In this document: piece by piece, positions 42,358 to 51,651 of the stretch
Layout of the letters: each line of letters begins with the position of its first letter
Numbering within the stretch: position 1 is the stretch's first letter
Source of the DNA: Pseudomonas sp.
GTDB taxonomy: Bacteria; Pseudomonadota; Gammaproteobacteria; Pseudomonadales; Pseudomonadaceae
Assembly: GCF_017744435.1 (NCBI RefSeq)
Contig: NZ_JAGIBG010000008.1
Coordinates: forward strand, 185,528-249,527
Direction of reading: 5' to 3'
Length of the DNA: 64,000 nucleotides
Notes under the pieces: model-generated
What the model was told of the DNA's origin: nothing
Databases searched by the model: none
The model's input: only the letters and a program-made list of their open reading frames with translations
Position numbers and translations under genes: made by a program

Positions 42358-44337
42358 ATGAGAGTCGATCTAGACACTGAGGCCGCCGACCTCGATGGTT
42401 ACCCCCGTTTTCAGCGTGCACTGGTCCATGCGCGCAAGTTGAGGCAGCTGATGTACCTGGCGCTGGCGGTTGCTGTGCTGCTGGCGCTACTGCAGGGGCT
42501 GATCGGAATATTCAGCCCTGACTCCTACTGGTTGGTCCTGCTCGCCGTCAACGGCGCCGTGCTGCTTCTGTTGGCGGGCGCCGCGCAGTCGGCCTGGCAG
42601 GTGGCCAGTTGGCGCGCGACTGCCATGGGCCAGGCACCTGTCCCGCTGCTGTTCTCACGCCCTGCTGAAGTAACCGTCGAACCTGAATCGCTCAGCCGTT
42701 TCGATCGCTGGTGCCGGGACGTGGCCGATGCCTGCCGACGGCAATGGCGCAGGCTTGGCGCAGAAACCCCCTGGCTGGTTGGCCTGGCGTGCCTGGCACT
42801 GCTGCTGGTCAAGGGCGCCTGGCGCTTCGACCTGCCGACACCGACGGTGGCAGGGCAGGTGACGTGGGTTGCTATCGGCCTTTTGGCCGTTTTTGCGTTC
42901 TGCCTGGTCGTGCTCGAACGCCACCTGATGGCTGAAAGCGAGGCGACCTGGCCCGAGGCCGCGGCACTTGCAGCCACCTTGCGGCTGGTCATCGCCGTGC
43001 AGGTGCTGACCATTGCCTGCCTGGTCTGCATTGATGGCGAGCGGCTGTGGCCGGCCCGCCTGGCGGTGCTGATCGGCCTGCTGCCTGGCGTGGCCGCGCT
43101 CGAGCTGCTGACACGGGCAGTGCTGGCGATGTTCCGCCCCTCGCGCCCGGGCGAAGAGCCGGCGCTGGTGGCGCGCAGCCTGGCGGGCGACTTCCTGCAA
43201 TGGCCACCGCGGCCATTGGCCGTGCTGCAGGATGAACTGCATGAACGCCTGGGCATCGACCTGCGCCAGGTATGGGCGTTCGCCTTCATGCGGCGGGCAT
43301 TCCTGCCGGTGGCGGCGCTGGTGGCGCTGGTCGGTTGGCTGCTGACCGGCATCGTCGAGGTGCCGACCAACAACCGCGGCGTCTACGAACGCTTTGGCAA
43401 CCCCGTGGCGGTGTACCCGCCAGGCCTGCATGTCGGCTTGCCCTGGCCCTTTGGCAAGGTGCTGACAGTGGACAACAGCATCATCCATGAATTGGCGACG
43501 ACCACTGCCGAGGGCGTCAGCGAACCCCTGGCGGCTGCCGACGGTGCCCCGCCGACCACCGCCAACCGGCTGTGGGACGCCACTCACTTGAGCGAGAACT
43601 CCCAGGTGATTGCCGGTGCCGATGGCGGGCGTCAGGGCTTCCAGATCGTCAACATGGATGTGCGCTTCATCTACCGTATCGGCTTGAGCGACGCGGCCGC
43701 CTTGGCGGCGGCCTATCACACGGCCAACGTCGAGCAACTGCTGCGCAGCGTGGCCAATCGCGTGCTGGTCCACGATTTTGCCGGGCGTTCGCTGGATGGT
43801 CTGCTGGGTGCCGAACGCGCCGAACTCGGCCGTGACATCGGCCGTGCGGTGCAGGCGGACCTCGACCGCATGGATACCGGGGTAGAGCTGTTGGCGACCT
43901 CGGTGGAGGCCATCCACCCGCCCGCCGGCGCGGCCAATGCCTACCATGCCGTGCAGGCCGCGCAGATCACCGCCCAGGCGCTGGTTGCCCGTGACCGCGG
44001 GCAGGCCGCGCAGAAGCTTGACGAAGCCCGCCAGAGCGCCACGTCCTTGACCGACAAGGCCACGGCCGACGCCCATGAAACCCAGACCAAGGCCGACACC
44101 GCCGCGCTGCGCTTCGATGCCGAGCACACCGCCTGGCTGCACGCAGGCCAGGCGTTCATCCTCGAACAGTACCTGGAGCGTCTGTCCCAAGGCATGGCGC
44201 AGGCGAGCAGCCTGATCATCGATCACCGGCTGGCGGCGAACCAGGCGCCGACCCTGGACCTGCGCAGCTTTGCAGCGCCCATCGACCCTTCACAATCGAA
44301 ACCCGCATCCGGCCGTACCCAGGAGCGTAACCCGTGA
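42358..44337 (+). CDS. Large SPFH-domain membrane protein (HflK-like), first gene of metal operon
   Basis: The 659-aa protein starts at MRVDLDTEAADLDGYPRF (ATG 42358, GGAG upstream). The first ~340 residues hold six to seven membrane helices, unusual for this family. An SPFH/band-7 domain follows (GIVEVPTNNRGVYERFGNPVAVYPPGLHVGLPWPFGKV ... FQIVNMDVRFIYRIG), then a coiled-coil stretch (about 540-620). SPFH proteins form membrane rings that organise or guard proteases and transporters. Its stop overlaps the next start as GTGA. I recall similar proteins beside the P. aeruginosa hmtA metal-ATPase gene. Confidence 0.82.
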   Translation: MRVDLDTEAADLDGYPRFQRALVHARKLRQLMYLALAVAVLLALLQGLIGIFSPDSYWLVLLAVNGAVLLLLAGAAQSAWQVASWRATAMGQAPVPLLFSRPAEVTVEPESLSRFDRWCRDVADACRRQWRRLGAETPWLVGLACLALLLVKGAWRFDLPTPTVAGQVTWVAIGLLAVFAFCLVVLERHLMAESEATWPEAAALAATLRLVIAVQVLTIACLVCIDGERLWPARLAVLIGLLPGVAALELLTRAVLAMFRPSRPGEEPALVARSLAGDFLQWPPRPLAVLQDELHERLGIDLRQVWAFAFMRRAFLPVAALVALVGWLLTGIVEVPTNNRGVYERFGNPVAVYPPGLHVGLPWPFGKVLTVDNSIIHELATTTAEGVSEPLAAADGAPPTTANRLWDATHLSENSQVIAGADGGRQGFQIVNMDVRFIYRIGLSDAAALAAAYHTANVEQLLRSVANRVLVHDFAGRSLDGLLGAERAELGRDIGRAVQADLDRMDTGVELLATSVEAIHPPAGAANAYHAVQAAQITAQALVARDRGQAAQKLDEARQSATSLTDKATADAHETQTKADTAALRFDAEHTAWLHAGQAFILEQYLERLSQGMAQASSLIIDHRLAANQAPTLDLRSFAAPIDPSQSKPASGRTQERNP

Positions 44338-45356
44338 GTTCCCATACCGCACATGGTCATGACCACGACCACGACCACGACCACGACCACAATCACGATC
44401 ACGATCATGCCGATAGTCACGGCCGTGCTCGTCCCGCCTGGCTGCGTGTCGGGGTAGCGCTGCTGCTGGTCCTGATCATGGCCGCGACGGCCTGCCTCGT
44501 GCAGGTGCGTGTCGGCGAAGCCACCGTCATCACACGTTTCGGCAACCCGGCGCGGGTACTGATCGAACCCGGGCTCAACTGGCGCTGGCCAGTGCCGTTC
44601 GAGGCTGCTGTACCGGTCGACCTGCGCTTGCGCACCACCTCAAGCGGGCTGCAGGATGTTGGCACGCGAGATGGCCTGCGCATCATCGTGCAGGCTTATG
44701 TCGCCTGGCAGGTGGCGGCCGATCCGCAGAGCATCCAGCTGTTCATGCGCGCGGTGCAGAACCAGCCCGACGAGGCGGCGCGGCAGATCCGTACCTTGAT
44801 GGGCTCGGCCCTGGAAACCACGGCCAGCGGTTTCGAACTGGCCGACCTGGTCAACGTCGATGCCAGCCGGGTGCGTATCGATGGCTTCGAGCAACGCCTG
44901 CGTGAGCAGATCGAACAGCAACTGCTCAATAGCTACGGGGTGCGCGTGGTGCAAGTGGGCATCGAGCGCCTGACCTTGCCCAAGGTCACCCTCGAAGCCA
45001 CCGTTGACCGCATGCGCGCCGAACGCGAGACCATCGCCACCGAGCGCACGGCCGAAGGCAAGCGCAAGGCAGCCGAGATCCAGTCGGCCGCCGAGCGTGA
45101 TGCCCGTATCCTGCAGGCCGATGCCAGCGTGAAGGCCGCGCAGATCCAGGCGCAATCGCAGGTACAGGCGGCGGACATCTACGGCAAGGCCTATGCCGGT
45201 GCACCGCAGCTGTACACCTTGCTGCGCTCGCTCGACACCCTCGGGTCGGTCATCAACCCCGGCACGAAGCTGGTGTTGCGCACCGACGCGGCACCGTTCC
45301 GCGCCCTGGTAGAGGGGCCTGTGCTGCCGGCGGGGGCTGACCATGGCAAGCCGTGA
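44334..45356 (+). CDS. HflC-like SPFH protein with His/Asp-rich N terminus
   Basis: The 340-aa protein starts at a GTG (44334, AGGAG upstream) overlapping the previous stop. Residues 4-29 are almost entirely His-Asp repeats, a likely metal-binding or buffering tail. One membrane helix (about 36-56) precedes the SPFH domain (VRVGEATVITRFGNPARVLIEPGLNWRWPVPFEAAVPVD) and a charged coiled coil (ERTAEGKRKAAEIQSAAERDARIL). The His/Asp tail is predicted on the cytoplasmic side. It is coupled at both ends to other SPFH genes. Confidence 0.85.
   Translation: MSSHTAHGHDHDHDHDHDHNHDHDHADSHGRARPAWLRVGVALLLVLIMAATACLVQVRVGEATVITRFGNPARVLIEPGLNWRWPVPFEAAVPVDLRLRTTSSGLQDVGTRDGLRIIVQAYVAWQVAADPQSIQLFMRAVQNQPDEAARQIRTLMGSALETTASGFELADLVNVDASRVRIDGFEQRLREQIEQQLLNSYGVRVVQVGIERLTLPKVTLEATVDRMRAERETIATERTAEGKRKAAEIQSAAERDARILQADASVKAAQIQAQSQVQAADIYGKAYAGAPQLYTLLRSLDTLGSVINPGTKLVLRTDAAPFRALVEGPVLPAGADHGKP
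44352..44420 (+). repeat. GACCAC hexamer repeat encoding the His-Asp tail
   Basis: A run of GACCAC/GATCAC units codes for alternating His and Asp in the HflC-like protein. Such simple repeats can change length by slippage, which would vary the number of metal-binding His residues without a frameshift when whole hexamers are gained or lost. Confidence 0.8.
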
Positions 45357-46383
45357 GCCGTTGTCGGCCAGGCTGCCCGCCGGCCCCTGGCTGCAATCGG
45401 GGCGTATCGGCTTCCTGGCGTTGTACGTGGTGGTGGTGCTGGCGGCGGTGGGCTGGCTGTTTGGCAATGTGCGCCAGATAGGCCCGGAAAACCGTGCGGT
45501 GGTCTTGCGCCTGGGGGCCGAGGAGCGCATCCAGAATGCCGGCTTGTTGCTGGCCTGGCCTGAGCCCTTCGAGCAAGTGGTGATGTTGCCCTCGGCAGCG
45601 CGGGTCACCGAACGCCGGGTGGAGTTGCTGCTGCGCTCGGAGCTTGCGCAGAAATCCGACAAGGACGGCACCCTGGCCAGCGATGCCACGGCAGGTTCCG
45701 GCTATCTGCTGACCGGCGATGCCGGGGCCGTGCAGTTGGACGTGCGGGTGTTCTATACGGTGAGTGACCCTTACGCCTACGCGCGCCAGGGGCAACATGT
45801 GCAACCCGCGCTGGACCGCCTGGTGGAACGCAACGCCGTGCAGATCTGCGCCTCGCGCGACATGGATGCCATCCTGGTCGCGCGCCCGGAGCTGGTCGGC
45901 GGCGATGCCCGTCTGGCCGATCAACGCGAGCGGCTGCGCGGTGACCTGCAGCAAGGCATCAATGGCAGCCTGGCGCGGCTGCGTTCGGCCGGTGCCAGCC
46001 TGGGCATCGAGGTGGTGCGGGTCGACATCCAGTCTTCGCTGCCGTGGTCGGCGGTCAGCGCGTTCAACGCGGTGCTCACCGCCAGCCAGCAGGCCGAGCA
46101 GGCGGTCGCCAAGGCCCGTAATGATGCTGCGCGCCAATTGCAGCAGGCCACTCAGGCCGCCGACCGCACCGTGCAGGTGGCCCAGGCCGAAGCCAGTGAG
46201 CGCTTGTCCCGCGCCCAGGCCGCCACCGCGACGATCGTCGGCCTGACCCAACAGCAGGATCCGCAGTTGCTGCTGCGCCTCTACCGTGAGCGGGTGCCGG
46301 CGATCCTGGCGCGCGCCGGGTCGGTCACCACCGTCAACAAAGATGACGCCGGGCACATGATCCTGCAGGGCCCTGCACAATGA
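45343..46383 (+). CDS. Third SPFH-domain membrane protein (HflK-like)
   Basis: The 346-aa protein overlaps the previous gene by 14 bp. One membrane helix (about 22-42) is followed by an SPFH domain (RQIGPENRAVVLRLGAEERIQNAGLLLAWPEPFEQVVMLP ... VQLDVRVFYTVSDPYAYARQ) and an Ala/Gln-rich coiled coil (ASQQAEQAVAKARNDAARQLQQATQAADRTVQVAQAEASERL). With the HflC-like protein it likely forms a hetero-oligomeric membrane ring. The metal ATPase gene follows 37 bp later. Confidence 0.83.
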   Translation: MASREPLSARLPAGPWLQSGRIGFLALYVVVVLAAVGWLFGNVRQIGPENRAVVLRLGAEERIQNAGLLLAWPEPFEQVVMLPSAARVTERRVELLLRSELAQKSDKDGTLASDATAGSGYLLTGDAGAVQLDVRVFYTVSDPYAYARQGQHVQPALDRLVERNAVQICASRDMDAILVARPELVGGDARLADQRERLRGDLQQGINGSLARLRSAGASLGIEVVRVDIQSSLPWSAVSAFNAVLTASQQAEQAVAKARNDAARQLQQATQAADRTVQVAQAEASERLSRAQAATATIVGLTQQQDPQLLLRLYRERVPAILARAGSVTTVNKDDAGHMILQGPAQ

Positions 46384-46420
46384 CTACGATGCCTTTTTAC
46401 CAGTTCTGGAGCTGCTCGCG

Positions 46421-48385
46421 ATGAGTACTCATCACTGTCATGGTCACGGGCACCATCACCATGCCCATACTCACCTAACGTCCGGCTTGCTGTCGCAGGC
46501 CGAACAGCGCACCGCCGCACGCCAGCTGAGCCTGGCGATGCTGGCCCTGGGGTTGCTGGCGCTGGGCCTGGTCTGGCGCTGGCTGGCGCCGACGCAAGAG
46601 GGCGTCAGCCAACTGCTGCTGGGCGCTGCCTCGCTGCTGGTGGCGGTGCCGGTACTGCGTTCGGCCTGGTACAGCCTGCTGCACCCCAGCCTGCATGGCC
46701 TCACCGATCAGCTGATCGCCCTGGCCATGCTGGGTGCCTGGGCAACCGGCGACCTGGCCACTGCGGCACTGCTGCCGATCATCATGATCTTCGGGCACAT
46801 GCTCGAAGAGCGCAGCGTGCTGGGGTCGCAAGAGGCCATTGCCGCGCTGGGGCAGTTGACCCGCAGCCATGCGCGGCTGATCGATGCCGATGGCCAGGTG
46901 CGCGAGGTCGATAACGCCAGCCTCAAGCCAGGCGACCAGGTCGAGGTGCGCGCCGGCGACCGTGTGCCGGCTGACGGCCGTGTCCTGCAAGGCCAGGCCA
47001 GCCTGGATACCGCGCCAATCACCGGCGAGGCGGTGCCGCTGGAAGTGGCCAGCGGCATGGATATCCATGGGGGTTCGATCAACCTGGACGGTTTGCTGCG
47101 GGTAGAGGTCACCCGTGTTGGCGATGACTCCACCTTGGGCAAGGTCATCGCCCTGATGCAGCGCGCCGAGCAAGCCAAGCCGCCCATTACCCGGCTGCTC
47201 GAACGCCACGCCGGGCGCTACCTGGTCCTGGTGTTGCTGATTGCCGCCGTGACCTGGTTCATCACCCGCGATGCCCAGGCCATGCTGGCCGTGCTAGTGG
47301 CTGCTTGCCCGTGTGCCCTGGTGCTATCGGCGCCGGCGACGGCAGTGGCAGGCATTGCCGTCGCTGCCCGGCATGGCATCCTGATTCGCGGTTCGGCCTT
47401 CCTCGAGGAACTGGCCGACTTGTCTTCGCTGGTGATCGACAAGACGGGCACGCTGACCTACGGCGACCTGCGTCTGCGCAGCGTGGTCGGCACGGCGGCG
47501 GGCTTGCCCCAGGCCGATATCGTCAACCTTGCGGCCAGCCTCGGCGCCGCCAGCAGCCACCCGGTCAGCCGGGCCCTGGCGACGTTGGTGCCCCATGAGC
47601 AGCATCTGGCCCTGCTGGACATCCACGAACGCCAGGGCTTTGGCGTGGTGGCGCACACGGCCGAGGGTGAGGCGGCCCTGGGGCGCCCGGAGCTGTTCCG
47701 CCAACTGGGCCTGCAGGTGCCGCCCGTGCCCGAGCATGACGGCCCGATTGCTGGCCTGGCGCTGAACGGGCAGTTCCTCGCCTGGCTGCTGCTGGCCGAC
47801 CATGTGCGGGCAGAGTCTGCCGAGGCCATGCAGCAGCTGCGTGAGCTTGGCCTGCAGCGTCAGTTGCTGCTGACCGGTGACCGCAGCCGTGTCGCCGAAG
47901 CCGTTGCCGAGCAGGTCGGCATGACGCGGGTGGTGGCCGAAGCCCTGCCGGAAGACAAGATGCACCAGGTCAACCAGGAACTGCAGCTGGGCTTCCGCCC
48001 GCTGGTGGTGGGGGATGGCATCAATGATTCGCTGGCGCTGAAGGCGGGTGTGGTCGGGGTGGCCATGGGCGCCAACGGCGCCGACATTGCCCTGGCCGCA
48101 GCGGATATCGTGCTGATCAACGGCGACCTGCGGCGCCTGGCCACCTGCATCCGCCTCAGCCGCCAGTGCCGACGCACACTTCAGGTGAATGTGCTGATCG
48201 GCCTGGGTTGGACCTTGGCGATTGTGGTCGCCGCCGCATTCGGCCTGCTGGGCGCAGCGGGGGCCATGGTCGCTGCGCTGCTGCACAACCTCAGCACGCT
48301 GCTGGTGCTGACCAACGCCGGGCGCCTGTTGCGCTATGACGAACGGCTTGCGCAAAGCAACGCGGCCCCGGCGCTGCAGCCCTAG
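46421..48385 (+). CDS. P1B-type heavy-metal ATPase with His-rich N terminus
   Basis: The 654-aa protein has a His/Cys-rich start (MSTHHCHGHGHHHHAHTH) and no CxxC metal-binding domain. It shows TGE (201-203), the transport motif CPC (296-298), the phosphorylated Asp in DKTGTLT (D340), the HP motif SHPVSRAL and GDGINDSLAL. The last helix reads HNLSTLLVLTNAGRLLRYDE, unlike ordinary ZntA or CopA. It moves a soft metal such as Zn or Cu across the inner membrane. A related P. aeruginosa pump, HmtA, was reported as a Cu/Zn importer, so direction is open. Confidence 0.88.
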   Translation: MSTHHCHGHGHHHHAHTHLTSGLLSQAEQRTAARQLSLAMLALGLLALGLVWRWLAPTQEGVSQLLLGAASLLVAVPVLRSAWYSLLHPSLHGLTDQLIALAMLGAWATGDLATAALLPIIMIFGHMLEERSVLGSQEAIAALGQLTRSHARLIDADGQVREVDNASLKPGDQVEVRAGDRVPADGRVLQGQASLDTAPITGEAVPLEVASGMDIHGGSINLDGLLRVEVTRVGDDSTLGKVIALMQRAEQAKPPITRLLERHAGRYLVLVLLIAAVTWFITRDAQAMLAVLVAACPCALVLSAPATAVAGIAVAARHGILIRGSAFLEELADLSSLVIDKTGTLTYGDLRLRSVVGTAAGLPQADIVNLAASLGAASSHPVSRALATLVPHEQHLALLDIHERQGFGVVAHTAEGEAALGRPELFRQLGLQVPPVPEHDGPIAGLALNGQFLAWLLLADHVRAESAEAMQQLRELGLQRQLLLTGDRSRVAEAVAEQVGMTRVVAEALPEDKMHQVNQELQLGFRPLVVGDGINDSLALKAGVVGVAMGANGADIALAAADIVLINGDLRRLATCIRLSRQCRRTLQVNVLIGLGWTLAIVVAAAFGLLGAAGAMVAALLHNLSTLLVLTNAGRLLRYDERLAQSNAAPALQP

Positions 48386-48550
48386 CTGGGCACGGCGTCA
48401 GTCCGCGTTGTTGTTCCAGCTTGAAATCATATAACGCCATTTACCTCTGCGGTGCGTCGCGCCAGACACCGCAGCTTGCCCCGTGGGTGTCACGGGTGCT
48501 GAATGCGCGGATCATTTCGCGCATTGCGGCGCAAGGCGCAGGTAATATCC

Positions 48551-48565
48551 GTTCGGTTACCGAAC
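48551..48565. promoter_or_regulatory. 15-bp perfect palindrome upstream of the chemoreceptor gene
   Basis: GTTCGGTTACCGAAC has 7-bp arms around one base and lies 105 bp before the chemoreceptor ATG. It is the only clear symmetric element in the 285-bp gap after the metal ATPase and is a candidate operator. Confidence 0.45.
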
Positions 48566-48670
48566 ACAAGCCGCATTCGCGCACTCAAGCCTGCCACGGC
48601 AACTCCGATAGCTGCTCACCCACCGTCGAAACCTCGACCAGAAGTGGTGCCAACAAGGAGTACTGCCTGC

Positions 48671-50296
48671 ATGTTTGCCGACTTGAAGATCCGTACCGGA
48701 ATGTTCTGGGTGCTGTTGTTGTTCAGCCTGACCTTGCTGTTTTCCACCGTCAGTGCCTGGCGGGCGGCGCTGGGTAGCGACGAGCAGATCACCGAACTCG
48801 ACCAGACCGCACACCAGTCGGACCGGCTGAACAACGCGCTGCTGATGGCGATCCGCGCCAGTGCCAACGTGTCTTCGGGTTTCATCGAGCAAATGGGCGG
48901 CCACGACGAGAGTGCGAACAAACGCATGGCGCTGTCGGTCGAGCTGAACGACAAGAGCCGGAAGCTGATCGACGAGTTCGTCGACAACGCCCGCGAACCG
49001 ACGCTGCACGCGCTGGCCAGCGAGCTGCAAGCCACTTTCGGCGAGTACGCCAGGGCGGTCGCCGGGCAGCGCGACGCCACGCGTCAAGGCTCGCTGGAGC
49101 AGTACTTCAAGGTCAACACCGACGCCGGCAACGCCATGGGCCGGCTGCAAGCGCTGCGCCAGCAACTGGTCGCTGCCTTGAGTGAGCGCGGTCAGCAGAT
49201 CATGCAGGCATCCGACCGCCGCCTGGAGCGCGCGCAACAGCTGAGCCTGGCGCTGCTGGTGGTGACGCTGCTGCTTGCCGGCCTGTGCTGGGCCTTCATC
49301 GCCCAGCGCGTGCTGCACCCGTTGCGCGAGGCGGGTCGGCATTTCCAGCGAATTGCCGGTGGCGACCTGAGCGTGCCGGTGCAGGCTCAGCAACGCAACG
49401 AGATCGGCCAGCTGTTCCATGAGCTGGAGCGCATGCAGCAGAGCCAGCGCGATACCTTGGGCAAGATCAGCAGCTGCACCCGGCAGCTGGCCGATGCGAC
49501 GGGTGCACTGAACACGATTACCGAAGAAAGTGCCAATAACCTGCGCCAGCAAGGCCAGGAACTGGAGCAGGCGGCCACCGCCGTCACTGAAATGACCACG
49601 GCGGTGGAGGAGGTCGCACGCAATGCGGTCACTACTTCCCAGGCGACCCACGAGTCCAATCAGTTGGCGGAGAAAAGCCGTCAGCAAGTCAGCGAAAATA
49701 TCGACGGCACCCAGGCCATGACCCGTGAGATCCAGACCAGCAGCGGCCATCTGGAGCAGTTGGTGGGGCAGGTCCGGGATATCGGCAAGGTGCTGGAAGT
49801 GATCCGTTCGGTGTCCGAGCAGACCAACCTGCTGGCACTCAACGCGGCCATCGAGGCGGCCCGCGCCGGGGATGCCGGGCGCGGTTTTGCCGTGGTGGCC
49901 GATGAAGTGCGCACGCTCGCCTACCGCACCCAGGCCTCGACCCAGGAAATCGAGCAGATGATCGGCCGCGTGCAGCAGGGGACCGAAGCGGCTGTTGCGT
50001 CGATGCAGGCCAGTACCAGCCGGGCCCAGTCGACACTCGACGTCACCCTGGCATCGGGCCAGGTGCTGGAAGGCATCTACAGCGCCATCGGCGCGATCAA
50101 CGAGCGCAACCTGGTGATCGCCAGCGCGGCCGAAGAACAGGCGCAGGTGGCGCGTGAGGTGGATCGCAACCTGCTGAACATCCGCGAGCTGTCGAGCCAC
50201 TCGGCGGCGGGTGCGCAGCAGACCAGCGAGGCCAGCCAGGCGTTGTCAGGGCTGGTCGGGGAGATGACGGCGCTGGTGGGGCGCTTCAGGGTCTGA
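48671..50296 (+). CDS. Methyl-accepting chemotaxis protein with four-helix-bundle sensor
   Basis: The 541-aa protein starts at [19 protein letters not shown] (ATG 48671, GGAG upstream). Two membrane helices (about 11-30 and 190-212) flank a periplasmic four-helix-bundle (Tar-type) sensor. HAMP follows ([23 protein letters not shown]), then the signalling hairpin [38 protein letters not shown]. It signals to CheA/CheW. No C-terminal CheR pentapeptide is seen. The ligand is unknown. Confidence 0.92.
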   Translation: MFADLKIRTGMFWVLLLFSLTLLFSTVSAWRAALGSDEQITELDQTAHQSDRLNNALLMAIRASANVSSGFIEQMGGHDESANKRMALSVELNDKSRKLIDEFVDNAREPTLHALASELQATFGEYARAVAGQRDATRQGSLEQYFKVNTDAGNAMGRLQALRQQLVAALSERGQQIMQASDRRLERAQQLSLALLVVTLLLAGLCWAFIAQRVLHPLREAGRHFQRIAGGDLSVPVQAQQRNEIGQLFHELERMQQSQRDTLGKISSCTRQLADATGALNTITEESANNLRQQGQELEQAATAVTEMTTAVEEVARNAVTTSQATHESNQLAEKSRQQVSENIDGTQAMTREIQTSSGHLEQLVGQVRDIGKVLEVIRSVSEQTNLLALNAAIEAARAGDAGRGFAVVADEVRTLAYRTQASTQEIEQMIGRVQQGTEAAVASMQASTSRAQSTLDVTLASGQVLEGIYSAIGAINERNLVIASAAEEQAQVAREVDRNLLNIRELSSHSAAGAQQTSEASQALSGLVGEMTALVGRFRV

Positions 50297-50299
50297 CGC

Positions 50300-50596
50300 T
50301 CAGCTGTCCTTGCCCAGCACGTAACGGTCGAACTGCTCGATGTACTCGTCGACGTTGTCTTCCAGCATCATCCGGTACTGTTCGCTGAAGTACTTCAGGA
50401 TTTCCTCGCGCGCGGCGGCCATTTCAGCGCCGGACTTGAAGTTGCGGGCGCTGAGCCAGGCACTGAAGCGGCTGGCGGCGAAGGTCATCGAGGCGCTGAC
50501 CTTGCCGATGTCGGCGAGGGTGTCGAGCTGCTGGTTGGCCAGGTCGATATGCGCATCGGCGCGGTCGTAGAATGCCTGGTCGGTGGCTTGGGTCAT
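50300..50596 (-). CDS. DUF3144 small protein
   Basis: The 98-aa protein starts at MTQATDQAFYDRADAHIDLANQQLDTLADIGKVSASMTFAASRFSAW (ATG 50596). This matches the DUF3144 family; it is helical, acidic and soluble. Its function is not known. It is convergent with the chemoreceptor gene with only 3 bp between the stops. Confidence 0.8.
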   Translation of the reverse strand: MTQATDQAFYDRADAHIDLANQQLDTLADIGKVSASMTFAASRFSAWLSARNFKSGAEMAAAREEILKYFSEQYRMMLEDNVDEYIEQFDRYVLGKDS

Positions 50597-50680
50597 GGCG
50601 GGATACCTGTGTGGGCCTGTCGTACGGGGCGCGCAGCATGCCACAGCGGGCACCTGCCGGCAGCAATTTCCGGCAGCAGC

Positions 50681-51532
50681 CTAGCGCGCCACGGAACGGC
50701 GCCGTTTGTTGCGGTACATGTCGTCATCGGCGCAGTTGAGCAGGGTGTCGATGTCTGCGCCGTCGTCCGGGTAGCGGGCCACGCCAATGCTGCAGGACGG
50801 CATGGGTAGCGCACGCTGCTCGCTAACCAGCGGCGTTGCCATGACGGCGAAGATCTGGGCCATCTTTTCGGCAACGGCGCCCGCCGAGCTCAAGTCGGTC
50901 AGCAGCACGGTGAACTCGTCGCCGCCCATGCGCGCCACCGTGTCCTGCTGGCCGACACAGTCCTCCAGGCGCCGCGCGACGGCGCACAGCACCTGGTCAC
51001 CGATGGCATGACCGTGCACATCGTTGATGCCCTTGAAGTCATTGATGTCCAGGAACAGCAGCGCAAACGGGCGCCCGTGGCGCAGGGCGCTGGCCAGCCG
51101 CTCGTTGAACAGCGAGCGGTTGCACAGCCGGGTCAGCGGGTCATGGTGGGCGAGAAAGCGCAACTGCTGCTCGGCCTGGGTAAGTGCCGTGATGTTGCGC
51201 GCCACGCCGATGCGTGCGCCCACCTCTTCGGACCAGAAGGCCGACCAGAGGATGTGCACCACGCCACCGTCCTTGCGCAGGTAGCGGTTGCGGAAGTCGC
51301 TGTGCGACTGGCCGTTCATCACCCGCATGATCGAGGCCCGTGTGGCGTCCAGGTCTTCGGGGTGCATGTAGCGGGTGATCGGGGTGCCGATCAGCTCGTC
51401 GGCACGGTAACCGAGCAACGCCTCGCAGGCATTGCTGACGAACACGATGGTGTTGTCCCGGTCGACCACGAACACCGTGTCGAGCATCAGCTGGATCAGC
51501 TTCGGGTAAAGTGCTTGCAGGTCAACAGGCAT
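50681..51532 (-). CDS. PAS-GGDEF diguanylate cyclase
   Basis: The 283-aa protein starts at MPVDLQALYPKLIQLMLDTVFVVDRDNTIVFVSNAC (ATG 51532; an upstream ATG at 51604 has no ribosome site). A PAS domain (about 10-125) precedes a GGDEF domain with the active site intact (ARMGGDEFTVLL). It should make cyclic di-GMP in response to a signal sensed by PAS. No membrane helix is present. Confidence 0.9.
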   Translation of the reverse strand: MPVDLQALYPKLIQLMLDTVFVVDRDNTIVFVSNACEALLGYRADELIGTPITRYMHPEDLDATRASIMRVMNGQSHSDFRNRYLRKDGGVVHILWSAFWSEEVGARIGVARNITALTQAEQQLRFLAHHDPLTRLCNRSLFNERLASALRHGRPFALLFLDINDFKGINDVHGHAIGDQVLCAVARRLEDCVGQQDTVARMGGDEFTVLLTDLSSAGAVAEKMAQIFAVMATPLVSEQRALPMPSCSIGVARYPDDGADIDTLLNCADDDMYRNKRRRSVAR

Positions 51533-51651
51533 AGGGGCGTCCGCTGCATCGGGCTCGGGCGTGGCCAGCATACACAGAGCAGGGTTGGTTCCACCAGCGG
51601 CCATTCAAACAGATATACTCCGCGGCCGTTTTGAGCATTCAGGAGTCGTTC

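Noticed and set aside
44352..44420. Short tandem repeats considered as a CRISPR array or mobile-element end
   Set aside because: The hexamer repeat is in frame inside the HflC-like gene and codes for His-Asp, with no spacers and no cas genes nearby.
42358..46383. Reading the SPFH genes as the housekeeping hflK-hflC pair
   Set aside because: There are three genes, the first with many extra helices, no hfq/hflX context, and a metal ATPase follows. This is a separate paralogous operon.
48503..48670. Upstream extension of the chemoreceptor reading frame by 56 codons
   Set aside because: The extension has no ribosome site and would place a polar 56-residue leader before the first membrane helix. 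The ATG at 48671 with GGAG fits the family.
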